64,000 bases of DNA from positions 116,093 through 180,092 of the forward strand of contig CALTCK010000006.1 of the NCBI GenBank assembly GCA_943842625.1. Reading direction: 5' to 3'. The stretch is from an uncultured Flavobacteriaceae bacterium. GTDB lineage: Bacteria; Bacteroidota; Bacteroidia; Flavobacteriales; Flavobacteriaceae. Below the pieces are notes generated by a model. It saw only the letters and a list, made by a program, of their open reading frames with translations, was not told the DNA's origin and ran no database searches. Of this stretch, positions 45,060-54,894 are shown piece by piece (position 1 is the first letter of the stretch; each line of letters begins with the position of its first letter). Both the position numbers and the translations under genes were made by a program.

Positions 45060-46265
45060 TTAATTCTCTATGATCCCAACGCTTACCATGCATTCTCTCA
45101 TTAATTTGAAAGTACGCTCAATATCGTTGTCAAGTCCAATTGAAAATCGAATTATTCCATCAGTTAATCCCATTTCTTTTTGTTCATCATCTGGAATTTC
45201 ACTAGATGTAGATGTTCCAGGAGCCGAAAATAAGGTTTTGTAAAAGCCTAAACTAACGGCTAGGTACCCTAAGTTTTTGTCCTGCATAGACTCCATTAGT
45301 TCGTTGGCTTTTGCTAGAGAACCTACATCAAGAGTTAACAGTCCTCCAAATCCATACTCTTTGTTTATCATGTTTTTAAAAATTTGATGTGATGGGTGAG
45401 AAGCTAATCCTGGATAAACAGTTCTTAATCCTAATTTTTCAAAGTGCTCAGCTAGATAAAGTGCATTTTTACTATGTTGTTTTATTCTTAAATGGAGTGT
45501 ACGCATATTTTTTAATATGGATGCTGCTCTTAAACTATCCAAAGATGGTCCTAGCAACATTGCAGATCCATCAATTACACTTCGCATAGCATTAATTAAC
45601 TCTTTAGACCCACAAACTGCACCTCCCATTGTATCGTTTGTTCCGTTTATAAATTTAGTTAAACTATGTAAAACAACATCAGCTCCTAATTTTACTGGAG
45701 AAATGATCATTGGAGAAAACGTATTGTCTACTAATAACTTTAAATTGTGTTTTTTAGCTATTACTGATAAACCTATAATATCTGCAACTTCAAGTAATGG
45801 GTTGCTGACAGCTTCACAATAGATGACTTTTGTGTTTTTATTGATAGCTGCTTCCACCTTTTCAAGATCTGTAATATCTACAAAACTGGTATCAATTTTA
45901 AATCGAGGAGCAAAATTTTTTAAAAATGCGTAAGTTCCTCCATAAATAGTTCTACTTGAAACAATGTGGTCGCCAGCTCCACAAAAATGCATTAAGGTTG
46001 TGGTTATAGCTCCCATACCAGAACCTGCTACATTAGCAGCTTCTGTATTTTCCATGGCTGCGAGTGCCTCTCCTAGATGCAGGTTACTAGGTGAGGTGTG
46101 TCTTGAATATAAGTAGCATCCTTCAGCATCACCCTCAAAGGCGTCTAACATTTTGTTAGCAGTTAAAAAAGTATAGGTTGCTGAATCTGAAATAGAAGGA
46201 TTTACACCTCCAAATTCACCAAAATATTGCAAATCTTGAATTTTATTAGCTGGTTTAAATTTCAT
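45060..46265 (-). CDS. methionine gamma-lyase-like PLP enzyme
   Basis: A trans-sulfuration-family PLP enzyme of 401 residues from the ATG at 46265. The PLP lysine is in LHSLTKFINGTNDTMGG. ANVAGSGMGAITTTLMHFCG, SRTIYGGTY and CEAVSNPLLEVADI are family motifs. The divergent Lrp-type regulator gene is the usual partner of methionine gamma-lyase genes, which supports degradation of methionine to methanethiol, ammonia and 2-oxobutyrate. It is clearly distinct from the paralogue at 12480. Confidence 0.87.
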   Translation of the reverse strand: MKFKPANKIQDLQYFGEFGGVNPSISDSATYTFLTANKMLDAFEGDAEGCYLYSRHTSPSNLHLGEALAAMENTEAANVAGSGMGAITTTLMHFCGAGDHIVSSRTIYGGTYAFLKNFAPRFKIDTSFVDITDLEKVEAAINKNTKVIYCEAVSNPLLEVADIIGLSVIAKKHNLKLLVDNTFSPMIISPVKLGADVVLHSLTKFINGTNDTMGGAVCGSKELINAMRSVIDGSAMLLGPSLDSLRAASILKNMRTLHLRIKQHSKNALYLAEHFEKLGLRTVYPGLASHPSHQIFKNMINKEYGFGGLLTLDVGSLAKANELMESMQDKNLGYLAVSLGFYKTLFSAPGTSTSSEIPDDEQKEMGLTDGIIRFSIGLDNDIERTFKLMRECMVSVGIIEN

Positions 46266-46346
46266 GGTTTTTAATTTTATGAATATCAATATTAATATAA
46301 ATTAGAATAAAAATCAATTGAAATAATAAATTGTAGAAAATAAAAC

Positions 46347-46354
46347 TATATTTG
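46347..46354 (+). promoter_or_regulatory. promoter -7 element of the Lrp-type gene
   Basis: TATATTTG matches TAnnTTTG exactly and lies in the divergent spacer between the methionine gamma-lyase and Lrp genes, 69 bases before the Lrp start. Confidence 0.45.
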
Positions 46355-46423
46355 TTTAATAAAATAGATTTATATTTAAAAATATCTATTAATAATTATT
46401 GTTTCTAGAAAAATTTTCAAATT

Positions 46424-46888
46424 ATGCAATTAGATTTAGTAGATAAAAAAATATTAGGTTTTTTACAGGAAGATAATAAGCAAACAAATAAATTGCTCTC
46501 TTTAAAATTGAATTTATCGGTGACTGCAGTATACGAACGTATTAAAAAGCTCGAACGGTTAGGAATTATAAAAAAAAATGTTTGTTTGTTAGATAAAAAT
46601 AAGATCAATTTAGATTTTGTAGCTTTCTGTCACATCAAGTTAGTGCAACATTCCAAAGATTATGTGATAAAATTTGAAAAAGAGGTGACCAAATTAGAGG
46701 AGGTACTCGAATGTTATCATATTAGTGGTGATTATGACTATTTATTAAAAGTGTTAGTAAAAGATATGGAAGCATTTAGAGAATTTATGATAAAAAAATT
46801 GACTTCGATAGATCATATTGGTAGTACCCACAGTACTTTTATGATAAGTGAAGTAAAACATACAACAGCTTTTTCTTTAGATTACTAA
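46424..46888 (+). CDS. Lrp/AsnC family transcriptional regulator
   Basis: A 154-residue regulator with an N-terminal helix-turn-helix (DLVDKKILGFLQEDNKQTNK, SVTAVYERIKKLERLGII) and a C-terminal RAM ligand-binding domain (ECYHISGDYDYLLKVLVKDM). It probably senses an amino acid, likely methionine, and controls the divergent PLP lyase gene, as MdeR does for MdeA in pseudomonads. This is inferred from position. Confidence 0.93.
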   Translation: MQLDLVDKKILGFLQEDNKQTNKLLSLKLNLSVTAVYERIKKLERLGIIKKNVCLLDKNKINLDFVAFCHIKLVQHSKDYVIKFEKEVTKLEEVLECYHISGDYDYLLKVLVKDMEAFREFMIKKLTSIDHIGSTHSTFMISEVKHTTAFSLDY

Positions 46889-46900
46889 TTGAAAAGTTAT

Positions 46901-48460
46901 TTAAATATTATTATTTATGGCAGCTTCAGCACATCGTTCTCCATCCATAGCTGCAGAGATAATTCCACCAGCATAACCACCTCCTTCACCACAAGGATAT
47001 AACCCTTTAATTTGTGGATGTTCAAACGTATCGTTTCTTGGAATGCTTACGGGAGATGATGTTCTAGACTCAACACCGATTACATTAGCTTGTTCAGTAT
47101 AATAACCTTTCATTTTTTTTCCAAACTCTTTAAATCCTGTTCTTAACCTACTCCCTATTATCTTTGGAAGTAAAGAATGCAGGGGTGCTGATTTTAAACC
47201 TGGTTGGTAAGAGCAATCGTTTAAACTATTAGAGAATTTACCCTCTACAAAATCTGTCATACGTTGTGCTGGTGCTGATTGTGTTCGGCCTCCTGAGGTA
47301 AAAGCAAGTTTTTCTAAGTTTTTTTGATATTCTAAACCTTTTAATGCCCCAAAGCGTTCATATTTTGATAGATCTTGTTGGACATTAATTTCTACTACAA
47401 TTCCTGAGTTTGCATACAAACTATTTCTTTTTGACGGAGACATTCCATTTACAACGATTTCTTCTTTTGCAGTGGCTGCGGGAACTATAAACCCTCCTGG
47501 ACACATACAAAACGAGTAAACGCCTCTATCTTTTACTTGTTTTACAAGACTGTATGAAGCAGCTGGAAGTAAATCATCTCTTTCTCCTTTACAATGGTAT
47601 TGTATGGAATCAATAATTTCTTGCGGATGTTCAATCCGAACACCCATAGCAAAAGATTTAGCTTCTATAGCAATATTTTTTTTGTCTAATAAATAATAGA
47701 TATCTCTTGCTGAATGTCCTGTGGCTAAAATTACTTTCGTTACCGCAAATTCTTTTTTATCATTTAATTGTAAAGCTATTATTTGATTTCTTTTAATAAT
47801 AAAATCAGTCACTTTTGTCTCAAAATATACCTCACCACCGAATTTTAATATAGTTTCTCGAATATTTTTTACAACCCTTGGAAGTTTGTTAGTACCGATA
47901 TGAGGATGTGCGTCAATTAATATTTGTTCAGTAGCACCGTGGTAAACCAAGTTTTCAAAAATTCTTCTAACATCACCTCTTTTTAAACTTCTTGTATATA
48001 ATTTTCCATCAGAATAAGTTCCTGCACCCCCTTCACCAAAGCAATAATTTGAATCTTCATTGACAACATGGTCTTGGTTAATTGCTTTTAAATCACGACG
48101 TCTATCTTGAACGTTCTTGCCACGTTCCAAGACAATAGGTTTAAAACCTAGTTCGATACAACGTAAAGCAGCATACATCCCTGCAGGTCCGAAACCAATT
48201 ATATGAATTTCTTCTGCCTTAGCCACATCCTTATAGTTAAAATTATAGCTTGAAAACTCAGGTATCTTTTCTTTGATATAGACAGCTACTTTATAATTGA
48301 AGACTATGGGTGATTTTCTTGCGTCAATAGATTTTCGAAGAATTTTAATACCTGAAATGAATTTCTTGTCTAAATCTAAAATCCGAGATGCTTTTATTAA
48401 AAGGATATCCTTTTTTTTATCTTCATTAATAGCTATTCGAAGCTGCAGCTCTTTTATCAT
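46901..48460 (-). CDS. FAD-dependent oxidoreductase of the COG2509 type
   Basis: A 519-residue flavoprotein. An N-terminal domain of about 85 residues precedes the FAD-binding motif IHIIGFGPAGMYAALRCIELG. NYCFGEGGAGTYSDGKLYTR and the C-terminal GLYPCGEGGGYAGGIISAAM are the group's signature. Members are annotated only as NAD(P)/FAD-dependent oxidoreductases; the substrate is not known. Divergent from lpdA. Confidence 0.88.
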   Translation of the reverse strand: MIKELQLRIAINEDKKKDILLIKASRILDLDKKFISGIKILRKSIDARKSPIVFNYKVAVYIKEKIPEFSSYNFNYKDVAKAEEIHIIGFGPAGMYAALRCIELGFKPIVLERGKNVQDRRRDLKAINQDHVVNEDSNYCFGEGGAGTYSDGKLYTRSLKRGDVRRIFENLVYHGATEQILIDAHPHIGTNKLPRVVKNIRETILKFGGEVYFETKVTDFIIKRNQIIALQLNDKKEFAVTKVILATGHSARDIYYLLDKKNIAIEAKSFAMGVRIEHPQEIIDSIQYHCKGERDDLLPAASYSLVKQVKDRGVYSFCMCPGGFIVPAATAKEEIVVNGMSPSKRNSLYANSGIVVEINVQQDLSKYERFGALKGLEYQKNLEKLAFTSGGRTQSAPAQRMTDFVEGKFSNSLNDCSYQPGLKSAPLHSLLPKIIGSRLRTGFKEFGKKMKGYYTEQANVIGVESRTSSPVSIPRNDTFEHPQIKGLYPCGEGGGYAGGIISAAMDGERCAEAAINNNI

Positions 48461-48529
48461 AAAACAAAATTACTTAAATTTTATTGAATGAATTAAGTTT
48501 CTAAATTCTTAAATGAAAAGGCAATTAAT

Positions 48530-48537
48530 TATCTTTG
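48530..48537 (+). promoter_or_regulatory. lpdA promoter -7 element
   Basis: TATCTTTG fits TAnnTTTG. It lies 24 bases before the ATG at 48562 and rules out an in-frame upstream start at 48535. Confidence 0.5.
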
Positions 48538-48561
48538 CAACGCAAAAATAAAAATCAAACT

Positions 48562-49968
48562 ATGAATTCATACGATGTAGCCATAATCGGATCAGGTCCT
48601 GGAGGATATGTAGCAGCCATTCGTTGTGCACAGCTAGGAATGAAAACTGCTTTAATTGAAAAATACAATACTCTCGGTGGTACTTGTTTAAATGTAGGAT
48701 GTATACCTAGTAAGGCATTATTAGATTCGTCTCATCATTATGATGATGCTTTGAGACATTTTGAAGATCATGGTATTGAAATTTCTGGTGATGTGAAAAT
48801 TAGTTTGAAGAAGATGATTGCACGTAAAGATCAAGTAGTGTCTCAAACAACTGCAGGTATTGATTTTTTAATGAATAAAAATAAAATTGATGTTTATAAT
48901 GGTTTAGGAAGTTTTAAAGATGCTACTCACATTACTATTAGTAAAGAAGATGAATCTTTTGAAGAAATAGAAGCAAAAAACACCATTATTGCAACTGGAT
49001 CTAAACCTTCGTCGTTACCTTTTATTACTGTAGACAAAGAGAGAATAATTACTTCAACAGAAGCTCTTAAGTTAAAAGAAATACCAAAACATTTGGTTAT
49101 TATTGGAGGAGGTGTTATTGGTTTAGAATTAGGACAGGTTTATCGCCGCTTGGGAGCAGAGGTATCTGTAATTGAGTTTATGGACCGAATTATACCAACT
49201 ATGGATAAAGCCCAAAGTAAGGAATTAACTAAAACCTTTAAAAAGCAAGGGATGAAGTTTTTACTTTCTCATAAAGTATCAGGAGTTGTTACTAGTGGAG
49301 ATCAGGTTACTATAACAGCAATTGATAAAAAAGATAAAGAAGTTGTCATTACTGGTGATTATTGTTTGGTCTCAGTTGGAAGAAGTCCCTACACCGATGG
49401 TTTAAAAGCAGAAAATGCTGGAGTAAAAATAAACGAAAGAGGACAAGTTGACGTAAATAAATACTTACAAACTAATATCTCGAATATTTATGCTATTGGT
49501 GACGTGATTAAGGGTGCAATGCTAGCACACAAGGCAGAGGAAGAAGGTGTCTTTGTAGCCGAGACAATAGCAGGTCAAAAACCACACATCGATTATAATT
49601 TAATCCCTGGCGTAGTATATACCTGGCCAGAGGTAGCCTCTGTCGGAAAAACTGAAGAACAGTTGAAAGAAAATGGTATTGACTACAAAGCTGGACAATT
49701 TCCAATGCGTGCATTAGGTAGGTCAAGAGCAAGTGGAGATACTGATGGGTTTGTAAAGATATTAAGTGATGCTAGTACCGACGAGGTATTAGGAGTACAT
49801 ATGGTTGGTGCTCGTGTAGCCGATTTGATTGCCGAAGCTGTAGTAGCAATGGAATTTAGAGCTAGTGCAGAGGACATATCTCGTATGAGTCATGCGCACC
49901 CTACCTATGCAGAAGCAGTTAAAGAGGCTGCATTAGCTGCAACAGATAATAGACCCTTACACAGCTAA
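48562..49968 (+). CDS. lpdA: dihydrolipoyl dehydrogenase (E3)
   Basis: This 468-residue flavoenzyme reoxidises dihydrolipoamide in the pyruvate, 2-oxoglutarate and glycine systems. FAD motif is VAIIGSGPGGYVAAIRCAQL, the redox disulfide is GGTCLNVGCIPSKALL, the NAD motif is LVIIGGGVIGLELGQVY and the C-terminal catalytic His-Glu is in SHAHPTYAEAVKEAAL. The ATG giving MNSYDVAIIG is the natural start. No E1 or E2 genes are adjacent. Confidence 0.96.
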   Translation: MNSYDVAIIGSGPGGYVAAIRCAQLGMKTALIEKYNTLGGTCLNVGCIPSKALLDSSHHYDDALRHFEDHGIEISGDVKISLKKMIARKDQVVSQTTAGIDFLMNKNKIDVYNGLGSFKDATHITISKEDESFEEIEAKNTIIATGSKPSSLPFITVDKERIITSTEALKLKEIPKHLVIIGGGVIGLELGQVYRRLGAEVSVIEFMDRIIPTMDKAQSKELTKTFKKQGMKFLLSHKVSGVVTSGDQVTITAIDKKDKEVVITGDYCLVSVGRSPYTDGLKAENAGVKINERGQVDVNKYLQTNISNIYAIGDVIKGAMLAHKAEEEGVFVAETIAGQKPHIDYNLIPGVVYTWPEVASVGKTEEQLKENGIDYKAGQFPMRALGRSRASGDTDGFVKILSDASTDEVLGVHMVGARVADLIAEAVVAMEFRASAEDISRMSHAHPTYAEAVKEAALAATDNRPLHS

Positions 49969-50074
49969 CTAATAATAGATTCATTTGTTTTATCTTCTGA
50001 TATTTCTAGGGTAGTAAGTATTGTTTTTTTGTAAAGTATATTTTACAATAAAGTTATTTCATAAAAAATAATTA

Positions 50075-51376
50075 ATGAGATCAAAAAAAAAATATAAAGT
50101 TTCATTAACTGAAAATTTAAAGAATAAGCTACTTTATTGGTCGAAAAAATTTGAAGAAGTAGTTTGGTTAGATTCTAATGATAAAAATAATTTTTCAAAT
50201 TCTTCAAAATATACTGCAATTCTTGCTGTAGATGCTTTTACAGCTCTTAAAACTGATTCTTATCAAGCCTTTAAGAAGTTAGAGGACTACCAAACTAACA
50301 CCAATGACTGGGTATTTGGTTACCTTACTTATGATTTGAAAAACGATATTGAATTTCTGAAATCTAGCAATTTTGATGGTTTGCATTTTCCAGATTTATA
50401 TTTTTTCCAACCTAAAAGAATATTTCTTTTTACTAATACTGGAGTTGAGATTCAATATCTTAACTGTATAGAAGAAGAATTGGTAACAGATTGGGAAGAT
50501 ATTTTAAATCAAGATTATAAAACCTCTAAATTTAAAAATAAATCAACTTTAAAAATTATTTCTAGGACTTCAAAAGAAAATTATTTCAATAGACTTGAAA
50601 AAATATTAGAATACATAAACCGAGGCGATATTTATGAATCAAATTTCTGTCAAGAATTTTATTCAGAAAACACTAAAATAGATCCTATAAATACTTTTCT
50701 ACATTTAAATAAAATTTCTAAACCGCCTTTTGCAACTTTCTTGAGACTAGGGAATTTATACGCATTATCTGCCTCCCCTGAACGATATATAAGTAAAAAT
50801 GGAAATACAGTGATATCTCAGCCTATAAAAGGTACCGCTAAACGGCTTAGTAATAAGATAGAAGACGAAAAGTTACGTATTCAATTAGAAAATGATGAAA
50901 AGGAGCGAAGCGAAAATATAATGATTACTGACTTAGTTCGAAACGATTTATCAAAATTTGCTAATAAAGGTTCTGTTAAGGTTGATGAGCTTTGTAAAAT
51001 ATATAGTTTTGAGCAGGTACATCAAATGATTTCTACGATAACTTGTCAGGTTGACAATAGTTTATCATCTGTTTATATAATTAGAGAAACATTCCCAATG
51101 GGTAGTATGACTGGTGCTCCAAAAATTTCTGCAATGAATATTATTGAAGAATTGGAAGATTCAAAACGAGGTCTCTATAGTGGTGCAGTTGGTTATTTTA
51201 ATCCTTGTGGAGATTTTGATTTTAATGTAATCATCAGAAGTATTCTCTATAATACGTTGAACAATTATGTAAGTTTTTCTGTAGGAAGTGCAATAACAGC
51301 TAAATCGATTCCAGAAAATGAATATGAAGAATGTTTAATTAAAGCAAAAGCTATGAGGGAAGCTTTAGAAAATTAA
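50075..51376 (+). CDS. pabB: aminodeoxychorismate synthase component I
   Basis: This 433-residue chorismate-utilising enzyme makes aminodeoxychorismate for folate synthesis. The motif SQPIKGTAKR carries the PIKGT lysine that marks PabB; anthranilate synthases have PIAGT. Other marks are SASPERYI, MITDLVRNDLSKF, FPMGSMTGAPKISAMNIIEE and GLYSGAVGYFNPCGDFDFNV. tilS follows after 62 bases on the same strand. Confidence 0.92.
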   Translation: MRSKKKYKVSLTENLKNKLLYWSKKFEEVVWLDSNDKNNFSNSSKYTAILAVDAFTALKTDSYQAFKKLEDYQTNTNDWVFGYLTYDLKNDIEFLKSSNFDGLHFPDLYFFQPKRIFLFTNTGVEIQYLNCIEEELVTDWEDILNQDYKTSKFKNKSTLKIISRTSKENYFNRLEKILEYINRGDIYESNFCQEFYSENTKIDPINTFLHLNKISKPPFATFLRLGNLYALSASPERYISKNGNTVISQPIKGTAKRLSNKIEDEKLRIQLENDEKERSENIMITDLVRNDLSKFANKGSVKVDELCKIYSFEQVHQMISTITCQVDNSLSSVYIIRETFPMGSMTGAPKISAMNIIEELEDSKRGLYSGAVGYFNPCGDFDFNVIIRSILYNTLNNYVSFSVGSAITAKSIPENEYEECLIKAKAMREALEN

Positions 51377-51438
51377 GTCAAACATTTTAAGCAGGAGCTA
51401 TGATGTTTTATATATTTGCTTTTTAGAAAAGAATTAGA

Positions 51439-52752
51439 TTGTTAGATACTGTAAAATGTCATATCGAAAAAAAATTTCCATTTCTTATTGGTAAAAAAAT
51501 ATTGGTGGCCTGCAGTGGCGGAATAGATAGTGTTGTTCTTGCTAGAATATTAAAAGAGTTAAAGTTTAATATTTCAATAGCTCATTGTAATTTTTCATTA
51601 CGAGGAATAGAAAGTGATAAAGATGAAAAGTTTGTTATTTCAATTGCAGATAAATTATCGATTCCTATTTTTAACACAAAATTTGACACAAAACAATTTA
51701 AAGAAATTAATAAAGTTTCAACTCAAATGGCAGCTAGGGAACTCCGCTACCATTGGTTTGATGAGCTTTGTAAAAAACATTCATTTGATTTTATTGTGAC
51801 GGGTCACCATTTAGATGACGAAATTGAAACTTTTTTAATTAATTTAACACGTGGTACTGGAATAAGAGGGCTTATTGGTATTCCTGAGACAAATCATAAA
51901 GTTATTCGTCCACTATTGATGATATCTAGAAATGATATTTATGAGTATGCAATTAAAAATAATATTACTTGGAGAGAAGATCATAGTAATAAGGATGCTA
52001 ATTATTTAAGAAATAAATTTCGGTTAAATGTTATTCCAAGTTTAAAAGAGACCAATGCTAATTTTTTAAAAGGATTTCAAAAAACAACAACGCATTTGAA
52101 GACTAGTTTATCTCTAGTAAATGACTATATGGAATTAATTAAGAAATTGGTTTTTATAGTTAAAGAGACAAGCATTGAAATAGATATCTTAAAGCTTAAA
52201 GGTCTTCCAAATACTAATTTTTTATTATACGAATTGTTATTCCCTTATGGATTTACAAATTGGGGAGATATAATTGATTTGCTGGATGCTCAAACTGGAA
52301 AAAAAATATTCTCAAAGAGATATAGGTTACTCAAAAATAGAAATTTTTTGATTTTAGATCAGAAAAATCAAATTAATATAGAAAGTCATTTCTATATAAA
52401 TAAAGAAGACAAACTATTGAAAAAACCCTTGTGTTTATCTATTAATAAAGTTGATGAAATATTAGATTACACACCGAACAATTTATATCTAGATTTTGAT
52501 AAATTAGTTTTCCCTCTTAAATTAAGAATTTGGGAAGATGGTGATTATTTTTTTCCTTTTGGCATGAAAGGAAAAAAGAAATTAAGTAAGTTTTTTAAGG
52601 ATGAAAAGTTATCTTTGATTTCGAAAGAAAAAATTTGGGTTTTGTTATCGGAAAACAACGTAATATGGATAGTTGGTATGCGATCTGATGAAAGGTTTAA
52701 GGTAGATGATGAAACAAAACAGATATTAAAAATCACCTATTTAGAAAAATAA
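51439..52752 (+). CDS. tilS: tRNA(Ile)-lysidine synthase
   Basis: This 437-residue ATP-pyrophosphatase attaches lysine to C34 of tRNA-Ile(CAU) so that it reads AUA. The PP-loop is LVACSGGIDSVVLARIL; ISIAHCNFSLRGIESDKDE and VTGHHLDDEIETFLINLTRG are the following TilS motifs. The C-terminal substrate-binding domain ends the protein. TTG start (MLDTVKCHIEKKFPFL). Three bases separate it from dsbD. Confidence 0.95.
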   Translation: MLDTVKCHIEKKFPFLIGKKILVACSGGIDSVVLARILKELKFNISIAHCNFSLRGIESDKDEKFVISIADKLSIPIFNTKFDTKQFKEINKVSTQMAARELRYHWFDELCKKHSFDFIVTGHHLDDEIETFLINLTRGTGIRGLIGIPETNHKVIRPLLMISRNDIYEYAIKNNITWREDHSNKDANYLRNKFRLNVIPSLKETNANFLKGFQKTTTHLKTSLSLVNDYMELIKKLVFIVKETSIEIDILKLKGLPNTNFLLYELLFPYGFTNWGDIIDLLDAQTGKKIFSKRYRLLKNRNFLILDQKNQINIESHFYINKEDKLLKKPLCLSINKVDEILDYTPNNLYLDFDKLVFPLKLRIWEDGDYFFPFGMKGKKKLSKFFKDEKLSLISKEKIWVLLSENNVIWIVGMRSDERFKVDDETKQILKITYLEK

Positions 52753-52755
52753 ACT

Positions 52756-54795
52756 ATGAAAAAGTTAATGTTATTATATGGTCTTTTATTTGTTTTATTT
52801 AATTCAAATGCACAGGATATTTCGCTAATGGGTTCACAAGTACTTGGTGAAATAAAAAATCCTTTACAATGGGAAGGTAACGTAAAAAAAATAGCTGATC
52901 TTGAATATGAAATTTCTGTTACTGGATTTATTGATGATGGATGGCATGTATACTCTCAATTTACTCCAGAGGATTTAGATAAAGGGTTAGGACCTATTCC
53001 GTTGTTTATGGACTTTAAGCTTGTTGATAAAAACTATACTCTTAATGGTCCGTTAATAGAGAGTGAAACTCACAGAGAATACAGTGAAACTTGGGGTTTT
53101 GATGAGGTCTTTTTTGAAGAAATGATGGTGTTAAATCAAAAAGTTAACCTTACTAGTTCGACGATTAAAACTATAAAAGCCATTTTATATTATCAAGTTT
53201 GTATTGACGTTTGTTTAAATGAAGAACGTTATATTGTTTTTGATTTAGCAGCTAGCAAAGTTTTTTTTATAGATAACTATGACGAATGGAATACCTATAA
53301 TTCAGCAGAAAATTATAAAGAAGAACTGGATGTTGTAGCTAAAGTTGATAGCGCTAAAAATCCTAAAACTAGAGGGCTTTGGACAATTTTTTTTATTGCT
53401 TTTTTGTCTGGCTTCGCAGCTTTACTCACTCCTTGTGTTTTTCCAATGATACCCTTAACAGTTAGTTTTTTTACTAAACAAAGTAAAAATAGAGTAGCAG
53501 GAATAAAAAATGCTATCATGTATGGAGTATTTATAATTGTTATTTATGTATTGTTGGGATCTGTAATAGTTGGGCTTTTTGGAGCAGATTCTTTAAATGC
53601 TTTATCTACCAATGTTTGGTTTAATGTAATTTTCTTTTTGCTTTTAGTAGTTTTTGCTATTTCTTTTTTAGGAGCTTTTGAAATTGTTTTACCGCAATCT
53701 TGGTCAAATAAAGTGGATAGCCAAGCAGATAGAGGTGGAGTGTTGGGAATATTTTTTATGGCTTTAGCGTTAGCTATTGTTTCTTTCTCCTGTACGGGCC
53801 CAATAGTTGGTACTTTATTAGTTGAATCTGCCTCAAAAGGAGGAATAGCTCCAATTGTAGGGATGTTAGGTTTTTCATTAGCTATAGCTTTACCTTTTGC
53901 TTTATTTGCTATGTTTCCAGGCTGGATGAATTCTTTGCCAAGATCAGGTAGTTGGTTAAATACTGTAAAGGTTTTTTTAGGATTCTTAGAACTAGCACTT
54001 GCATTTAAATTTTTATCGAATGCAGATTTAGTTCTTCAATTACATTGGCTAGAAAGAGAAGTGTTTTTAGCAATTTGGATAGCTATTTTTGGAACTTTAG
54101 CATTTTATTTATTTGGAAAAATCAAATTACCCCACGACGGAAATGAAAATCATATTTCTGTAGGGAGGTTATCTCTTGGCTTATTGGTATTAGCTTTTAC
54201 CATATATTTAATACCAGGAATATGGGGAGCTCCATTAAAAATAATTAGTGGGTTTCCTCCACCTATGAACTACAGTGAAGCTCCATATGGAGTTGGTTTT
54301 ACTAAATTAGGTCCTATTGGATTAGCCGACAAAGACTTGATGCCAGATGGGGCCGAGTTAGGACCTCATGATATTATAGCATTTAATAATTACGAAACAG
54401 GTTTGCAGTATGCTAAAAAGGTTAATAAACCTGTTTTAATTGACTTTACAGGATATGCTTGTGTTAATTGTAGAAAAATGGAAGAACGAATATGGGCAAA
54501 CCCTGAGATTTTAGGAATTCTTAATAAAGAAATAGTTTTGATTTCTCTATATGTTGACGATAAACGCCTATTACCAGATAATGAGCAATACACCAGTAAA
54601 ACTACAGGAAAAAGAATTACATCCATTGGAAATAAATGGAGTGATTTTCAAATAAAAGAATACCAAGCCAATGCCCAACCGTATTATGTTTTAATGGACC
54701 TACAGGAGCAAAATTTAAATACTCCAATAGGTTATACTCCAGATACAGAGAAATATAAGAATTGGTTAAATGATGGGCTTGATAATTTTAAATAA
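52756..54795 (+). CDS. dsbD: thiol:disulfide interchange protein DsbD-like
   Basis: This 679-residue membrane protein carries electrons from cytoplasmic thioredoxin to the periplasm. Order: signal peptide (MLLYGLLFVLFNSNAQ), N-terminal periplasmic domain with a Cys pair (YYQVCIDVCLNEE, about residue 155), an eight-helix CcdA-like domain (about 210-500) with one Cys in LTPCVFPMIPLTVSFF and one in SFSCTGPIVGTLL, and a C-terminal thioredoxin domain with CVNC (FTGYACVNCRKMEERIW). All three redox pairs are present, so it looks functional. Confidence 0.94.
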   Translation: MKKLMLLYGLLFVLFNSNAQDISLMGSQVLGEIKNPLQWEGNVKKIADLEYEISVTGFIDDGWHVYSQFTPEDLDKGLGPIPLFMDFKLVDKNYTLNGPLIESETHREYSETWGFDEVFFEEMMVLNQKVNLTSSTIKTIKAILYYQVCIDVCLNEERYIVFDLAASKVFFIDNYDEWNTYNSAENYKEELDVVAKVDSAKNPKTRGLWTIFFIAFLSGFAALLTPCVFPMIPLTVSFFTKQSKNRVAGIKNAIMYGVFIIVIYVLLGSVIVGLFGADSLNALSTNVWFNVIFFLLLVVFAISFLGAFEIVLPQSWSNKVDSQADRGGVLGIFFMALALAIVSFSCTGPIVGTLLVESASKGGIAPIVGMLGFSLAIALPFALFAMFPGWMNSLPRSGSWLNTVKVFLGFLELALAFKFLSNADLVLQLHWLEREVFLAIWIAIFGTLAFYLFGKIKLPHDGNENHISVGRLSLGLLVLAFTIYLIPGIWGAPLKIISGFPPPMNYSEAPYGVGFTKLGPIGLADKDLMPDGAELGPHDIIAFNNYETGLQYAKKVNKPVLIDFTGYACVNCRKMEERIWANPEILGILNKEIVLISLYVDDKRLLPDNEQYTSKTTGKRITSIGNKWSDFQIKEYQANAQPYYVLMDLQEQNLNTPIGYTPDTEKYKNWLNDGLDNFK

Positions 54796-54894
54796 ACATT
54801 AGTTATATTTATTGACTATGTGTTCCGATACAAAAGGGGTTAAATTTCTACATTACCGAAAAAATGATATATTTAACCACCAAATTATAAAAAC

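Noticed and set aside
49969..50074. TTGTAAA/TTTACAA hairpin between lpdA and pabB as a terminator
   Set aside because: The stem is short and AT-only and lacks a following T run, so it is not a convincing intrinsic terminator.
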